32,895 bases of DNA from Gammaproteobacteria bacterium. Its GTDB lineage: Bacteria; Pseudomonadota; Gammaproteobacteria; Methylococcales; Methylococcaceae. Positions 1 through 7,103 of this stretch are shown here, in pieces (the first letter of the stretch is position 1; every line of letters begins with the position of its first letter). Location: NCBI GenBank assembly GCA_009922685.1, contig RFVA01000027.1:1-32895 (forward strand), given 5' to 3'. The notes beneath the pieces are model-generated. The model was not told where the DNA came from and did not search any database. It saw only the letters and a list, made by a program, of their open reading frames with translations. The translations under genes were made by a program, and so were the position numbers.

Positions 1-18
1 CCTTCGAACGTTCGAAGG
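1..18. repeat. 18-bp perfect palindrome at window edge
   Basis: The two 9-base halves, CCTTCGAAC and GTTCGAAGG, are exact reverse complements. The element lies about 30 bp downstream of the minus-strand 34-codon gene and follows a GGGGG run on that strand, so it may be part of that operon's terminator. The window ends here, so a following T-tract cannot be seen. Confidence 0.5.
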
Positions 19-49
19 CCCCCTTATTATTGCTTGAGGCCGAAGAGGA

Positions 50-154
50 TCAGGCCGCTACGACCCCAACGAGGGCAATCGCCGCAATCCATCCTATCGC
101 AAGCGAAAAGCCCCAAAGAAGTCCATCAACCAGATTTTGAAACAGTCGAAACAT
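50..154 (-). CDS. 34-residue single-pass membrane peptide
   Basis: This short open frame runs ATG to TGA and encodes 34 residues. It starts MFRLFQNLVDGLLWGF and continues as an unbroken hydrophobic helix rich in I, A, V and G to the end, so it should be an inner-membrane peptide with one transmembrane segment. A strong ribosome binding site, GGAGG, sits six bases before the ATG. It is the last gene of the minus-strand pqi/cNMP operon, 85 bp after the cNMP-binding gene. No family is recognised. The strong RBS, the length of the helix and the position argue that it is translated. A role as a small partner of the membrane complex encoded upstream is only a guess. Confidence 0.55.
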   Translation of the reverse strand: MFRLFQNLVDGLLWGFSLAIGWIAAIALVGVVAA

Positions 155-239
155 GATCATCCTCCTAAATGATGAGAAGGATGATCATGACGCCACCGAG
201 ATTGAAGGTCAAGCCTCTCTAGAAGACGAACAAGACGAC

Positions 240-617
240 TTAAGCGCGCTCTTTGGCTTCCATCATCATCTCATCCGTTCGGCGCAGTCGAAGCGCCAAA
301 ATCCGCATGACTTCGAGCGCAAACCCAGGCGTCTCGGCAACCAGGTATTCAAATCGCTTCCGATCCACCACCACAAACTTAGAATCCGTGACCGCGGTCG
401 TCGTATTCACTCGAGGAGAGCCGTCAATAACCGCCAACTCACCGACAAAATCACCCGGACCTATCTCCGCAAAGAAAAGGCCTTGACGCTCAATCTTGGC
501 CTGCCCCTCGATGAGCACATACATCGCCTCCCCAATATCCCCCTCACGCAAAAGGACTTCACCACTTTTGATTTCGAGAAAATGAGGGTCATGCTGAAAA
601 AGTTCGTAAAACATCAT
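240..617 (-). CDS. Single-domain cyclic-nucleotide-binding protein (Crp/PKA-R fold)
   Basis: The protein has 125 residues and is one cNMP-binding beta-roll with no DNA-binding or kinase domain. The N-terminal part reads GEVLLREGDIGEAMYVLIEG, the typical start of the fold. The phosphate-binding cassette follows around residues 57-75, FVGELAVIDGSPRVNT, with the Glu and Arg that contact the cyclic phosphate and ribose in this family. A C-terminal helix (about residues 95-125) resembles the hinge helix. The ATG at 617 has a GGAGG seven bases upstream. It lies 93 bp after pqiC in the same direction, so it is probably co-transcribed. Whether it binds cAMP or cGMP cannot be read from the sequence. 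A bPAC-like cyclase occurs 17 kb away, so a functional link is possible but unproven. Confidence 0.85.
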   Translation of the reverse strand: MMFYELFQHDPHFLEIKSGEVLLREGDIGEAMYVLIEGQAKIERQGLFFAEIGPGDFVGELAVIDGSPRVNTTTAVTDSKFVVVDRKRFEYLVAETPGFALEVMRILALRLRRTDEMMMEAKERA

Positions 618-709
618 CGTCTAACCTCCCAACATCATGGTTTTTGAGCTTTTTATGCGACTTCCCTTGAAGGCTCCATCTAGAAAACCTCACGGAAAAT
701 CAACACGTT

Positions 710-1339
710 TCAACGGGTCGAAGCCGTCTTCGCCAAAGGCAGTCCACGAATGGCCTCCGCGACCTCCTTCGCGAAATCATGCAAGGCGAGATTCATCGCC
801 GAGACGGTCGCATCGTAGCCATCCCCTTGAGGCTTTGTCCGGTAACTTTTCTCCCGGACCAAAAGTTCCGATTTCCCATCCCCACTAAGGACTGACCAAC
901 GCACTCTTAATTCAGCATCCCCTCCCTCGATGCGGTCGAACCGAATGACCTTGACAATCACCTGGGCATCCACCTCGACTGCCCTCCGCCAAGGAAAAGA
1001 GACGACCCTCCGGCTTCCTAGATAGTTCGAGAGATCCTCCGTGAGACACTGAATGGCATTCGCTTTCAAAGGCTCAGCCCAGCGATCAAAATCGGCGACA
1101 AAAATTTCGTTCTGGCCACTTCGGGTCACAATCTGTGGCCGATCCAAATAATCTGGGAAGTCCATCGGGCCGACCCCAATGGCGACTTCCCGACCCTTGA
1201 AGTCATGCGGGGAGCGATCCACAGAAGCCCCCGACAGCACATAAAAACGAGGCTCCGGGCTGCTACAACCGCCTAGGAAAAAGAACCCCAGAAACGAGAT
1301 CCAAACCCCATAGATCAACCACACACGATGGGACATCAT
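710..1339 (-). CDS. pqiC: PqiC, outer-membrane-anchored lipoprotein of the Pqi MCE system
   Basis: This is a 209-residue lipoprotein. A signal sequence of about 24 residues ends in the lipobox LGGC followed by SS, and the mature part (RFYVLSG... to ...LPLAKT) matches the PqiC/YmbA family (ABC-type transport auxiliary lipoprotein, formerly DUF330). In E. coli PqiC is anchored in the outer membrane and caps the PqiB tunnel that carries lipids between the membranes. The start ATG overlaps the pqiB stop as ATGA. A second ATG three bases on has the better distance to GGGAGG and could be the true start. Gene order pqiA-pqiB-pqiC is canonical. Confidence 0.9.
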   Translation of the reverse strand: MMSHRVWLIYGVWISFLGFFFLGGCSSPEPRFYVLSGASVDRSPHDFKGREVAIGVGPMDFPDYLDRPQIVTRSGQNEIFVADFDRWAEPLKANAIQCLTEDLSNYLGSRRVVSFPWRRAVEVDAQVIVKVIRFDRIEGGDAELRVRWSVLSGDGKSELLVREKSYRTKPQGDGYDATVSAMNLALHDFAKEVAEAIRGLPLAKTASTR

Positions 1340-2946
1340 TTACCTCCCTTACCACCCTTACCTTGCAACAAGGCTTCAGGATGTCTTTCAATGTATTCCG
1401 TTAAAACTCTGATGGATCGAGCTGATGCCGCCAACTCTTCAAGGGCATTCGACATGTCAACGGCCATGGGAGCACCAGGCTGTATCTGCTCGAGGACCTT
1501 GATCGTTGAGCCCATCGCCTTTTCTACACTCGCTGCTAGATTGACGATCTGCTTATCAGCCGTTTGAGTCAGTTGACGAATATCGTTCATCGCGAGATTC
1601 ATGGCGCGGATGGTGTCCTGAAGTTCAGGGGTATTCAGCAGCCGATTGCTGCCCTTGAGCGTCCCCAAAAGCTCCTGACCAATCTTGTCGAGCGGCAAAC
1701 GCTTTAGACTCGCAACAACCTCCGTGACATTTTTCTGGAGCTCATCCACCACCGAAGGTAAGGTCGGAATCTCTGGATATAGGCCCCCATAGAGCAGCTT
1801 TTTGGGGGCCGCTTCTTGATAAAAATCGATGTCCACATACAACTGCCCGGTGAGCAGGCTCCCTGTTTTCAGGCGCGCCCTAAGGCCTTGCTCAACCATT
1901 TTCTCGATACCAGGGTGGCGGCCCGCATCAATTTCAGCCTGATGGGCCTTCATGAATCGACTGATCTCGTTCTCGCCCCCAATGGGAATCAATCGCTCAG
2001 GGTCGACTTCCACGACGACTGGAATCCGAACTTTCTGGGTCTTAAAATTGATATCAAGACGAATATCGGTGACCGTGCCGATCCGAATACCCTTCAGTTC
2101 GACCGGCGCGCCGACATTCAAGCCGCGGACGGAGTCCTCAAAATAAAGGAGGTAAGGCTTTCGAAGTCTGTAGGAACCCTCGGCGATCGCATCGAGGTCC
2201 TTATGGAGACGGAATTTAGTCCCAGAGTCTGCTGGTTGGGCCTCTTGAACATTGAGGTTGGGTGACTCAAAGGCGATCCCTCCCCCGAGGAGTGACATCA
2301 AAGAACCGACCTTGAAGTTAACACCCTGCGCCCCCATCGAGAAATCGACACCATTGATTTGCCAAAATCGACTGTCATTTCGAATCAGCTGATGGTACGG
2401 GGCCTCCACAAAGATTTCCGCCTGAACACCCTGGCGATCATCCGCTAAGGCGACATCAACTACCTGCCCGACCTGAATATCCCTAAAATAGATGGGCGTT
2501 CCGTACTTGAGGGGACCTGCATTCTCAGCCATCAGGGTAAAGGAACGGCCGGGGGTCTCGGGATTGATTCGTGGCGGCTGATCGCGACCTTGGAATTCAC
2601 GAACCGGGCTACCCGCGCTAAATTCAACCCCGATGTAGTTGCCAGCCATCAGGGTATCTAGACCTGAAACGCCACTGAGACCTAATTGCGGCTTACCCAC
2701 TTCGACATCCTTGAATTTGATCTTGCTCTTTCCAGCCTCAAGACCCGGCGCCTCCTTGAAATGGATCGTGATGATGGGCCCTTCAGCGCTCAGGGTTTTA
2801 TAAGCCAACCAGATCCCAATCAGGAGTGCGAGCAGGGGAATCAACCAGACCAGCGAAAGCCCCCTCGATTTTTCGATGACCGCTGTCAACAGAAGGGAAC
2901 GATCCATCGGGCCTCGCCCCGAAGAATCACGTTCAGTCGACTTCAT
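1336..2946 (-). CDS. pqiB: PqiB, MCE-domain intermembrane transport protein
   Basis: The product has 536 residues from the chosen start. An N-terminal membrane anchor (GLSLVWLIPLLALLIGIWLAY) is followed by three MCE (MlaD-like) domains. Each has the family signature: EAPGLEAGKSKIKFKDVEVG, then AGPLKYGTPIYFRDIQVG, then VRGLNVGAPVELKGIRIG. A helical, coiled-coil-prone C-terminal region follows from about residue 400. PqiB forms a hexameric needle across the periplasm. A longer frame begins at 2964, but the ATG at 2946 has GGAG seven bases upstream and overlaps the pqiA C-half stop by 14 bases, so I prefer it. The C-terminus ends in a Gly-Lys-rich tail. Confidence 0.92.
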   Translation of the reverse strand: MKSTERDSSGRGPMDRSLLLTAVIEKSRGLSLVWLIPLLALLIGIWLAYKTLSAEGPIITIHFKEAPGLEAGKSKIKFKDVEVGKPQLGLSGVSGLDTLMAGNYIGVEFSAGSPVREFQGRDQPPRINPETPGRSFTLMAENAGPLKYGTPIYFRDIQVGQVVDVALADDRQGVQAEIFVEAPYHQLIRNDSRFWQINGVDFSMGAQGVNFKVGSLMSLLGGGIAFESPNLNVQEAQPADSGTKFRLHKDLDAIAEGSYRLRKPYLLYFEDSVRGLNVGAPVELKGIRIGTVTDIRLDINFKTQKVRIPVVVEVDPERLIPIGGENEISRFMKAHQAEIDAGRHPGIEKMVEQGLRARLKTGSLLTGQLYVDIDFYQEAAPKKLLYGGLYPEIPTLPSVVDELQKNVTEVVASLKRLPLDKIGQELLGTLKGSNRLLNTPELQDTIRAMNLAMNDIRQLTQTADKQIVNLAASVEKAMGSTIKVLEQIQPGAPMAVDMSNALEELAASARSIRVLTEYIERHPEALLQGKGGKGGK

Positions 2947-3571
2947 GAGGCGTCTCCATGGCATCCCAAATCAAACGTGGATCAAAACTGATGGCCGCGA
3001 GCATGGTAGAGACCACGACACCACCAAAGGCCACAGCGCCCGGCCCTGCAGTGATCGTCGCAAGGGCACCCACCTGCACCAAAGCCACCAAAATGGCGAT
3101 CACGAAAATATCAATCATGGACCAGCGACCAATGGTTTCGGTCAGTCGGTAGAGGGCCGTGCGCTCCCTTGGGCGCCAGTGCGACTTCATCTGGACGGAC
3201 AACAGGAGAAAGATCAGCACCAACAATTTGAGAACTGGAACGGTAATACTGGCAAAAAAAACCAGTAAGGCCAGAGGCCACATACCCCCAATTAACAGCG
3301 CTTTCACCCCACTCAGAATGGTATCTGCCTCGGCACGACCCGTCATCACGACCGTCATCACCGGAAGCACATTGGCGGGAACATAAAGAAGACAAGCCGT
3401 TAGGGTCAAGGCCCAGGTTCGCGCCAGACTCTCAGGCTTTCTCGGATGAAGCCGGCTACCACAGCGACAACAAAGACCATGCGCCTTAAGATTCCGGGCA
3501 TCGTTCAGCCTTTTGCAATCATGACAAAGAATGAGCCCAAGAGCCAAGGCGGTTGATGGGGTCCCGCTCAT
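2933..3571 (-). CDS. pqiA: PqiA, C-terminal half as a separate protein
   Basis: The 212-residue protein corresponds to the second repeat of E. coli PqiA. It has an N-terminal zinc-ribbon-like pair, LCHDCKRLN and CCRCGSRL, followed by four predicted membrane segments (LTLTACLLYVPANVLPVM; WPLALLVFFASITVPVLKLL; MIDIFVIAILVALVQVGAL; a final GGVVVSTMLAAISFD). The frame opens at 3595, but the ATG at 3571 overlaps the preceding stop as ATGA and has GGAG eight bases upstream, which indicates translational coupling. PqiA is the inner-membrane partner of PqiB. In E. coli the two halves are one polypeptide of about 417 residues. Here they are two genes. Confidence 0.88.
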   Translation of the reverse strand: MSGTPSTALALGLILCHDCKRLNDARNLKAHGLCCRCGSRLHPRKPESLARTWALTLTACLLYVPANVLPVMTVVMTGRAEADTILSGVKALLIGGMWPLALLVFFASITVPVLKLLVLIFLLLSVQMKSHWRPRERTALYRLTETIGRWSMIDIFVIAILVALVQVGALATITAGPGAVAFGGVVVSTMLAAISFDPRLIWDAMETPHEVD

Positions 3572-4239
3572 GCCCCATTCTCCAACCTCATCCAAATCGC
3601 ATGTTCATCCAAAGACGCATCGGTTGCCGCCATAAAAAGGATTAATCCACCGAATGAATAAAGGGCAACACCGGGTTGAATCGATGCAAGGTCACCGAGT
3701 TTGACCATGGCCACAAGAATACCCAACATAAATACTTCGCTCATAGCCCAGGGCCTCAAGATTTCCATCCAGCGGAAAATGCGAGCGGCCCCTAAGAGCC
3801 TTCGACCAAACCATAAGGGCAACAGGACATATAAAACCGAGATAATTCTAAAGAGAGGGGCAATAATGGTGACCAACAACACGAGCCATGCAATTTCCCA
3901 AAAACCTTGATCGTAAAGGGCATGGACCCCCGTCGTAAAAGCACCAACTTGCTCACGACCAGCGATTTGGAGCTTCAATAGGGGAAAGGTATTGGACAGG
4001 ACAAATAGAACGAGGCTGGTCAGCGCCAGGGCGATGGAATAATCGATCCCATGGGCCTGATGTTCCATCAGGACAGCGCCGCAACGGCTACAACGCGCCT
4101 TTTCGCCCGGCGCCAGAGACGGCAGCGGAAAAACCAGGTCACAATCAGGACAGGCCAACAACGTATGCGCTTGCTCCTGCAATAAAGTCCCGCCGCCGGC
4201 ATCCGGTGGTGGTGTTTTATTCGTAAGATGAGACATCAT
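3568..4239 (-). CDS. pqiA: PqiA, N-terminal half as a separate protein
   Basis: The 223-residue inner-membrane protein corresponds to the first repeat of PqiA. A zinc-ribbon motif (LLACPDCDLVF ... ARCSRCGAVL) at about residues 28-57 is followed by four membrane segments, including IALALTSLVLFVLSNTFPLL and IAWLVLLVTIIAPLFRIISV. It is the first gene of the minus-strand pqi operon and its stop overlaps the next start by four bases. No convincing Shine-Dalgarno precedes the tandem ATGs at 4239/4236. A TAGATTAT box lies only about 4-11 bases upstream, so the transcript could be leaderless. Some bacteria split PqiA this way. No sign of decay is seen. Confidence 0.88.
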   Translation of the reverse strand: MMSHLTNKTPPPDAGGGTLLQEQAHTLLACPDCDLVFPLPSLAPGEKARCSRCGAVLMEHQAHGIDYSIALALTSLVLFVLSNTFPLLKLQIAGREQVGAFTTGVHALYDQGFWEIAWLVLLVTIIAPLFRIISVLYVLLPLWFGRRLLGAARIFRWMEILRPWAMSEVFMLGILVAMVKLGDLASIQPGVALYSFGGLILFMAATDASLDEHAIWMRLENGA

Positions 4240-4381
4240 GCGAATAATCTACCATCTTTGTTTGACCGATTTAGGAAGGCCTTTTTTGATACCCCCCTGG
4301 AGCCATATCAAGAGCGCCTTATCACCGAGGGTTCCCTATCGAAAACCGAAAGGAATGATGGCAAGAAAGAAACGATCTGGT

Positions 4382-4411
4382 AGCAGCCTCACCCGAAGGA
4401 GTAAGGCTGCT
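4382..4411 (-). terminator. Stem-loop downstream of the DUF5765-like gene
   Basis: AGCAGCCT and AGGCTGCT form an 8-bp stem that can extend three more pairs inward, with a loop of about 8 bases. It lies 26 bp past the stop of the minus-strand gene ending at 4437. On that strand it is followed by a T-rich but broken tract (GTTTCTTTCTT), so it is an imperfect intrinsic terminator. Confidence 0.5.
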
Positions 4412-4436
4412 TCCGAAGATTCGGCAAAAGACCTGA

Positions 4437-5180
4437 TTAATGGGTACGGACCGGATAGAAGGGCCACCGCTCAACGTGAAGGTATTTTCTAATCGGAGAT
4501 TTGATCACTGAAAGGCACAGGGCGATTGAAAAAAGACACCAAACGGCCGCGTATTCGTTGGGATCCCGCGTGGTCAAAATAGACAGGATAGGTCCCATGA
4601 AAATATGGAAAACAACAAATCGCCATGAGCCATAGATGAACGGCATCACGAAGCCCACCAAGATGTAGGCGATGCCATGAAGACCATAGAACAGACCCGG
4701 TACAATTTGCGAGAGATCAATCGCCAAGCCATTGAGCGGTAACTGCCATGCAATGTGCCAATCACCCGGAACGGAACAAGCCTTATCACCACAAAAGGCC
4801 TCAATTCCGACCACGCAATGTCCTGCCCAGGCGAAGGGATACATCTTCACCATCATCGCAATAGCCCCCACCGCACAAAGGCTATAGACCGCCGTGCTGA
4901 TTTTTTTCTTTACTTCATCAGGGATGAAATACATCGCCACCATATTGACAAAGAAGGGCTGAAACGCGATGTGCAGATAGCCAAAGAGCGTCAGTATTTG
5001 ATTGGGGGGTGCATCACATAAGTTGATGTAAGCATAGGTCGCCGCCTGCAAAAGCTCCATGCAGGCGAAATAAGTCAAAGGAACCCACAACTCCTTGGAT
5101 TCACCCTTGTAGGCCACATACGTTGCGGTCCCGAATCCAACCGTCGCTAAGACCAGGGAAGCCTCTCCACTCCAGCACAT
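4437..5180 (-). CDS. DUF5765-like multi-pass membrane protein
   Basis: The 247-residue protein has about seven hydrophobic segments and begins MCWSGEASLVLATVGFGTA, which matches my memory of the DUF5765 family. Conserved-looking features are the N-terminal MCWS, the TYFACMELLQA helix, and a Cys-containing loop between helices (CVVGIEAFCGDKACSVPGDWHIAW). A good RBS, AAGGAG, lies eight bases before the ATG. The catalytic or transport role of the family is not known to me. It is transcribed alone. The 197 bp to pqiA hold the stem-loop at 4382-4411. The upstream A/T-rich stretch near 5200-5220 is a likely promoter area. Confidence 0.7.
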   Translation of the reverse strand: MCWSGEASLVLATVGFGTATYVAYKGESKELWVPLTYFACMELLQAATYAYINLCDAPPNQILTLFGYLHIAFQPFFVNMVAMYFIPDEVKKKISTAVYSLCAVGAIAMMVKMYPFAWAGHCVVGIEAFCGDKACSVPGDWHIAWQLPLNGLAIDLSQIVPGLFYGLHGIAYILVGFVMPFIYGSWRFVVFHIFMGPILSILTTRDPNEYAAVWCLFSIALCLSVIKSPIRKYLHVERWPFYPVRTH

Positions 5181-5705
5181 AAGCCAATCTCCTTATCAAT
5201 ATCATTTATTATTATTTTTTTCGCCTATAAAAACGAAGGCGAGCCTTCATGAGGCTCGTCTTCGCACACTGAAAAGCGATTCGCGTTCCAATCATGGGCG
5301 TCAAAATGACCCGCGGGCCTGCATACCCGCCATAAACCGCGCATTCTAACAAGTTTGAGGCGCCTTCTGCGAGGTAAAGAATAAAGAGAAGCACGATCTA
5401 GATCCCCTCATGAAAGGGATTCATTCGATGAAAGCTTTTCGCCTTAAAAAACCTCAAACGCTCACCGCCTGGCATATTCTCCCTCCGTGAAGAGAAGACG
5501 GTATGTCGAGGGTTTTTTAAGACGCCAAAACCGCCGTACCGAGGAAGCCCTTATCAAGGTTCAAGCCCCCTGACTTCCCCCTCAAAGAGATTGCCAAGGT
5601 CAGAGAACTTCTTATATTCGATAGAATCCAAACGCGGGAGAATGGAGCTAAACGACCATCAACCCGTCATTTGAAGGGCTAAACCATCAAATCCTAAGGA
5701 GCACC
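5181..5705. other. Intergenic region with an 11-bp, 57-nt-loop inverted repeat
   Basis: There is no well-supported gene in this 525-bp gap. A 60-codon minus-strand frame at 5212-5394 starts with GTG, has a hydrophobic N-terminus and a basic end, and cannot be excluded. The clearest feature is an inverted repeat, CTTAAAAAACC at 5443-5453 and GGTTTTTTAAG at 5511-5521. It encloses 57 bases that contain a smaller CCGT/ACGG hairpin. It ends about 185 bp before the BLUF start, so it could be a regulatory structure or a promoter-proximal terminator. The BLUF gene's RBS, AAGGAG, is at the right edge. Confidence 0.4.
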
Positions 5706-6173
5706 GTGTTTCATCTTGCATACATCAGTAAGGCCTCCCACCCCATGACCCGTCATGAGCTTGTGAATCTTCTGGCCAAGGCCAAGGGCAAGAATGAGCG
5801 GAATGGGATTACCGGCCTGCTCCTTCATAAGAACGGTCGATTTGTTCAGGTCCTTGAAGGGGAAGAGGACGTTGTGAGGCCGCTTTTCGACCTGATCCGC
5901 CTAGATCATCGGCATACCGAGGTCACCATCCTGATCGAGGAATCGATTGCTCAACGTCAATTTTTTGACTGGTCCATGGGTTTTCATGACCTCGACAGCA
6001 GCGATATCTTGGGACTTTACGGAAATTCAAAACCACTCGGAAAATCCCTCGACATCGAAGGATTCAAAGAAAACCCAGGGGCCTGCCTGACTCTGCTTCA
6101 ATTTGTGAGGGACCTCCACCTCACCCGAACGACAGATAAATCGAGGCCACCTTCACAGCCAAGCCTGCCTTAG
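5706..6173 (+). CDS. Short BLUF-domain blue-light photoreceptor
   Basis: The 155-residue protein is a BLUF domain (about residues 1-95) plus a C-terminal helical tail, the architecture of PixD/BlrB-type stand-alone receptors. BLUF binds FAD and switches a Tyr/Gln hydrogen-bond network on blue light. The key residues are visible: Tyr6 (HLAYISKAS), Asn33 (NGITGLLL), Gln48 (RFVQVLEGEE), and the Trp89-Ser-Met91 segment. The start is GTG, supported by AAGGAG five bases upstream and by family alignment. There is no fused output domain, so it must act through a partner, which is not encoded next door in an obvious way. The nearest downstream + strand genes are a membrane protein and a flavin-reductase-like protein, about 500 bp away. 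It shares sequence with the BLUF half of the cyclase at 17690-18760. Confidence 0.92.
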   Translation: MFHLAYISKASHPMTRHELVNLLAKAKGKNERNGITGLLLHKNGRFVQVLEGEEDVVRPLFDLIRLDHRHTEVTILIEESIAQRQFFDWSMGFHDLDSSDILGLYGNSKPLGKSLDIEGFKENPGACLTLLQFVRDLHLTRTTDKSRPPSQPSLP

Positions 6174-6176
6174 CCT

Positions 6177-6200
6177 TATGCCGTAAATCTTTACGGCATA
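6177..6200 (+). terminator. 11-bp dyad immediately after the BLUF stop
   Basis: TATGCCGTAAA and TTTACGGCATA are perfect inverted repeats separated by two bases, three bases after the BLUF stop codon. No T-tract follows. It may act as a Rho-independent-like barrier, an RNA-stabilising 3' hairpin, or a protein-binding dyad. Position favours a 3'-end role. Confidence 0.45.
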
Positions 6201-6279
6201 CGCGATCCATCGATCAGCATCAAACCCTGATGGATGATCATGACCCAGGCCGTGAACCAAGACCCCAAAGAGCGCGCTT

Positions 6280-6429
6280 TTAACCCCCTTTGGAATCTCG
6301 CGCGTCATGGGTGGGCGATTGCCCCTTCTTATCCATTTTCATTTCTGGAAAGGCATCGCACCCCAGCATCCAAAAAAAACACGACGCCATAGCAACATAC
6401 TGAAGTAGAACGCTCATTTTTCTTAACAT
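6280..6429 (-). CDS. 49-residue candidate lipoprotein or secreted peptide
   Basis: A 50-codon frame (ATG to TAA) begins MLRKMSVLLQYVAMASCFFW, then MLGCDAF, and ends in a charged tail rich in K, D and S. The basic start, hydrophobic core and a cysteine followed by Asp look like a lipoprotein signal. The lipobox MLGC has Met rather than Leu at -3, so this is not ideal. The RBS AAGGAG is six bases before the ATG and is among the best in the window. It stands alone between divergently placed + strand genes. Small lipoproteins of this size are common but rarely annotated. I recognise no family. Confidence 0.5.
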   Translation of the reverse strand: MLRKMSVLLQYVAMASCFFWMLGCDAFPEMKMDKKGQSPTHDARDSKGG

Positions 6430-6617
6430 CACTTACTCCTTTTCGGGGCAAAAAAGCCAGATCTCAGGCCACAAAAAACCCATAAGACCAAGCATGCGTT
6501 TTTGAATCTTCAAGCGGATGTGTCTATACCTTATGCCTTGAATAAGGCTGCGATCAAGCGATCGCCCCAGGGGAGTCATCGCCGCTCTTGGCGCCAACAA
6601 ACGAAAAGGGGGATGCC

Positions 6618-6677
6618 ATGAAGTCCATCAAAGAATACCCGTCGCGCAGGGACCCAGAAGGAGACGCTCATGCCTGA
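6618..6677 (+). CDS. Possible 19-codon leader peptide overlapping the next start
   Basis: A 19-residue frame, MKSIKEYPSRRDPEGDAHA, starts after GGGGG at a good distance and ends with a TGA inside the next gene, eight bases into its frame. The RBS of the 6670 gene (AAGGAG) lies inside it. This geometry would couple translation of the two. Coding is unproven. Confidence 0.25.
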   Translation: MKSIKEYPSRRDPEGDAHA

Positions 6678-7038
6678 GATTGTAGGGAACGTCCTTGGAA
6701 TCCTCTTTTCACTGATTGCCGGCGGGTTCGCTTACGGCTCCTTTGAAAAGGGGGTGATGGTGTTCCTAGCCATAGCCTATGGATTTTGGATCATCATCCT
6801 CATCTCAGACCTTGGGAAAAGGCCTCGGATGGAGGATCCTTTTTGCCGGCAACTAGGGCCAGACCTATTAAAGGCCTATAGGCGCTATCATGTGGCGATT
6901 GACTTTCCGATGGCCGGTCAGATTTATGCCGCCCTCCTGAATATGCTGCGGGTCCTAGGGCTTCTTTGGGGTGGGCTTTGTATCTGGAAAGACTTTTACC
7001 TTGCTTCAGCCGGGGCCTTTGCCTATTTCGCTCTCTAA
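6670..7038 (+). CDS. Small membrane protein of unknown function
   Basis: The 122-residue protein starts at an ATG with AAGGAG seven bases upstream. It has two N-terminal hydrophobic segments (IVGNVLGILFSLIAGGFAYG; VMVFLAIAYGFWIIILISDL), a polar middle section (about residues 49-78), and a further hydrophobic pair at the C-terminus. It ends abruptly inside a hydrophobic stretch, AFAYFAL. In the shifted frame just beyond the stop, a plausible charged tail begins KISDIIKAKDPSRHQ and runs to a TGA overlapping the next gene's ATG. A lost dinucleotide in the CTCTCT run may therefore have shortened it. It lies 65 bp before the flavin-reductase gene and is probably co-transcribed. I recognise no family. 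Confidence 0.6.
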   Translation: MPEIVGNVLGILFSLIAGGFAYGSFEKGVMVFLAIAYGFWIIILISDLGKRPRMEDPFCRQLGPDLLKAYRRYHVAIDFPMAGQIYAALLNMLRVLGLLWGGLCIWKDFYLASAGAFAYFAL

Positions 7039-7103
7039 AATCAGCGACATTATCAAAGCCAAAGATCCAAGCCGTCATCAAACGCCCGATGTTGGAGACA
7101 AGA

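Noticed and set aside
153-647. 164-codon + strand frame
   Set aside because: It lies antisense to the cNMP-binding gene, whose domain match and RBS are clear; composition is His/Arg-rich and no family is matched.
4238-4492. 84-codon + strand frame
   Set aside because: It overlaps the DUF5765-like gene antisense, is very basic, and lacks a ribosome binding site.
5212-5394. 60-codon minus-strand frame before the DUF5765 gene
   Set aside because: GTG start with only a distant GAGGGG, no recognisable family and no conserved feature; kept as an uncertain note in the gap entry.
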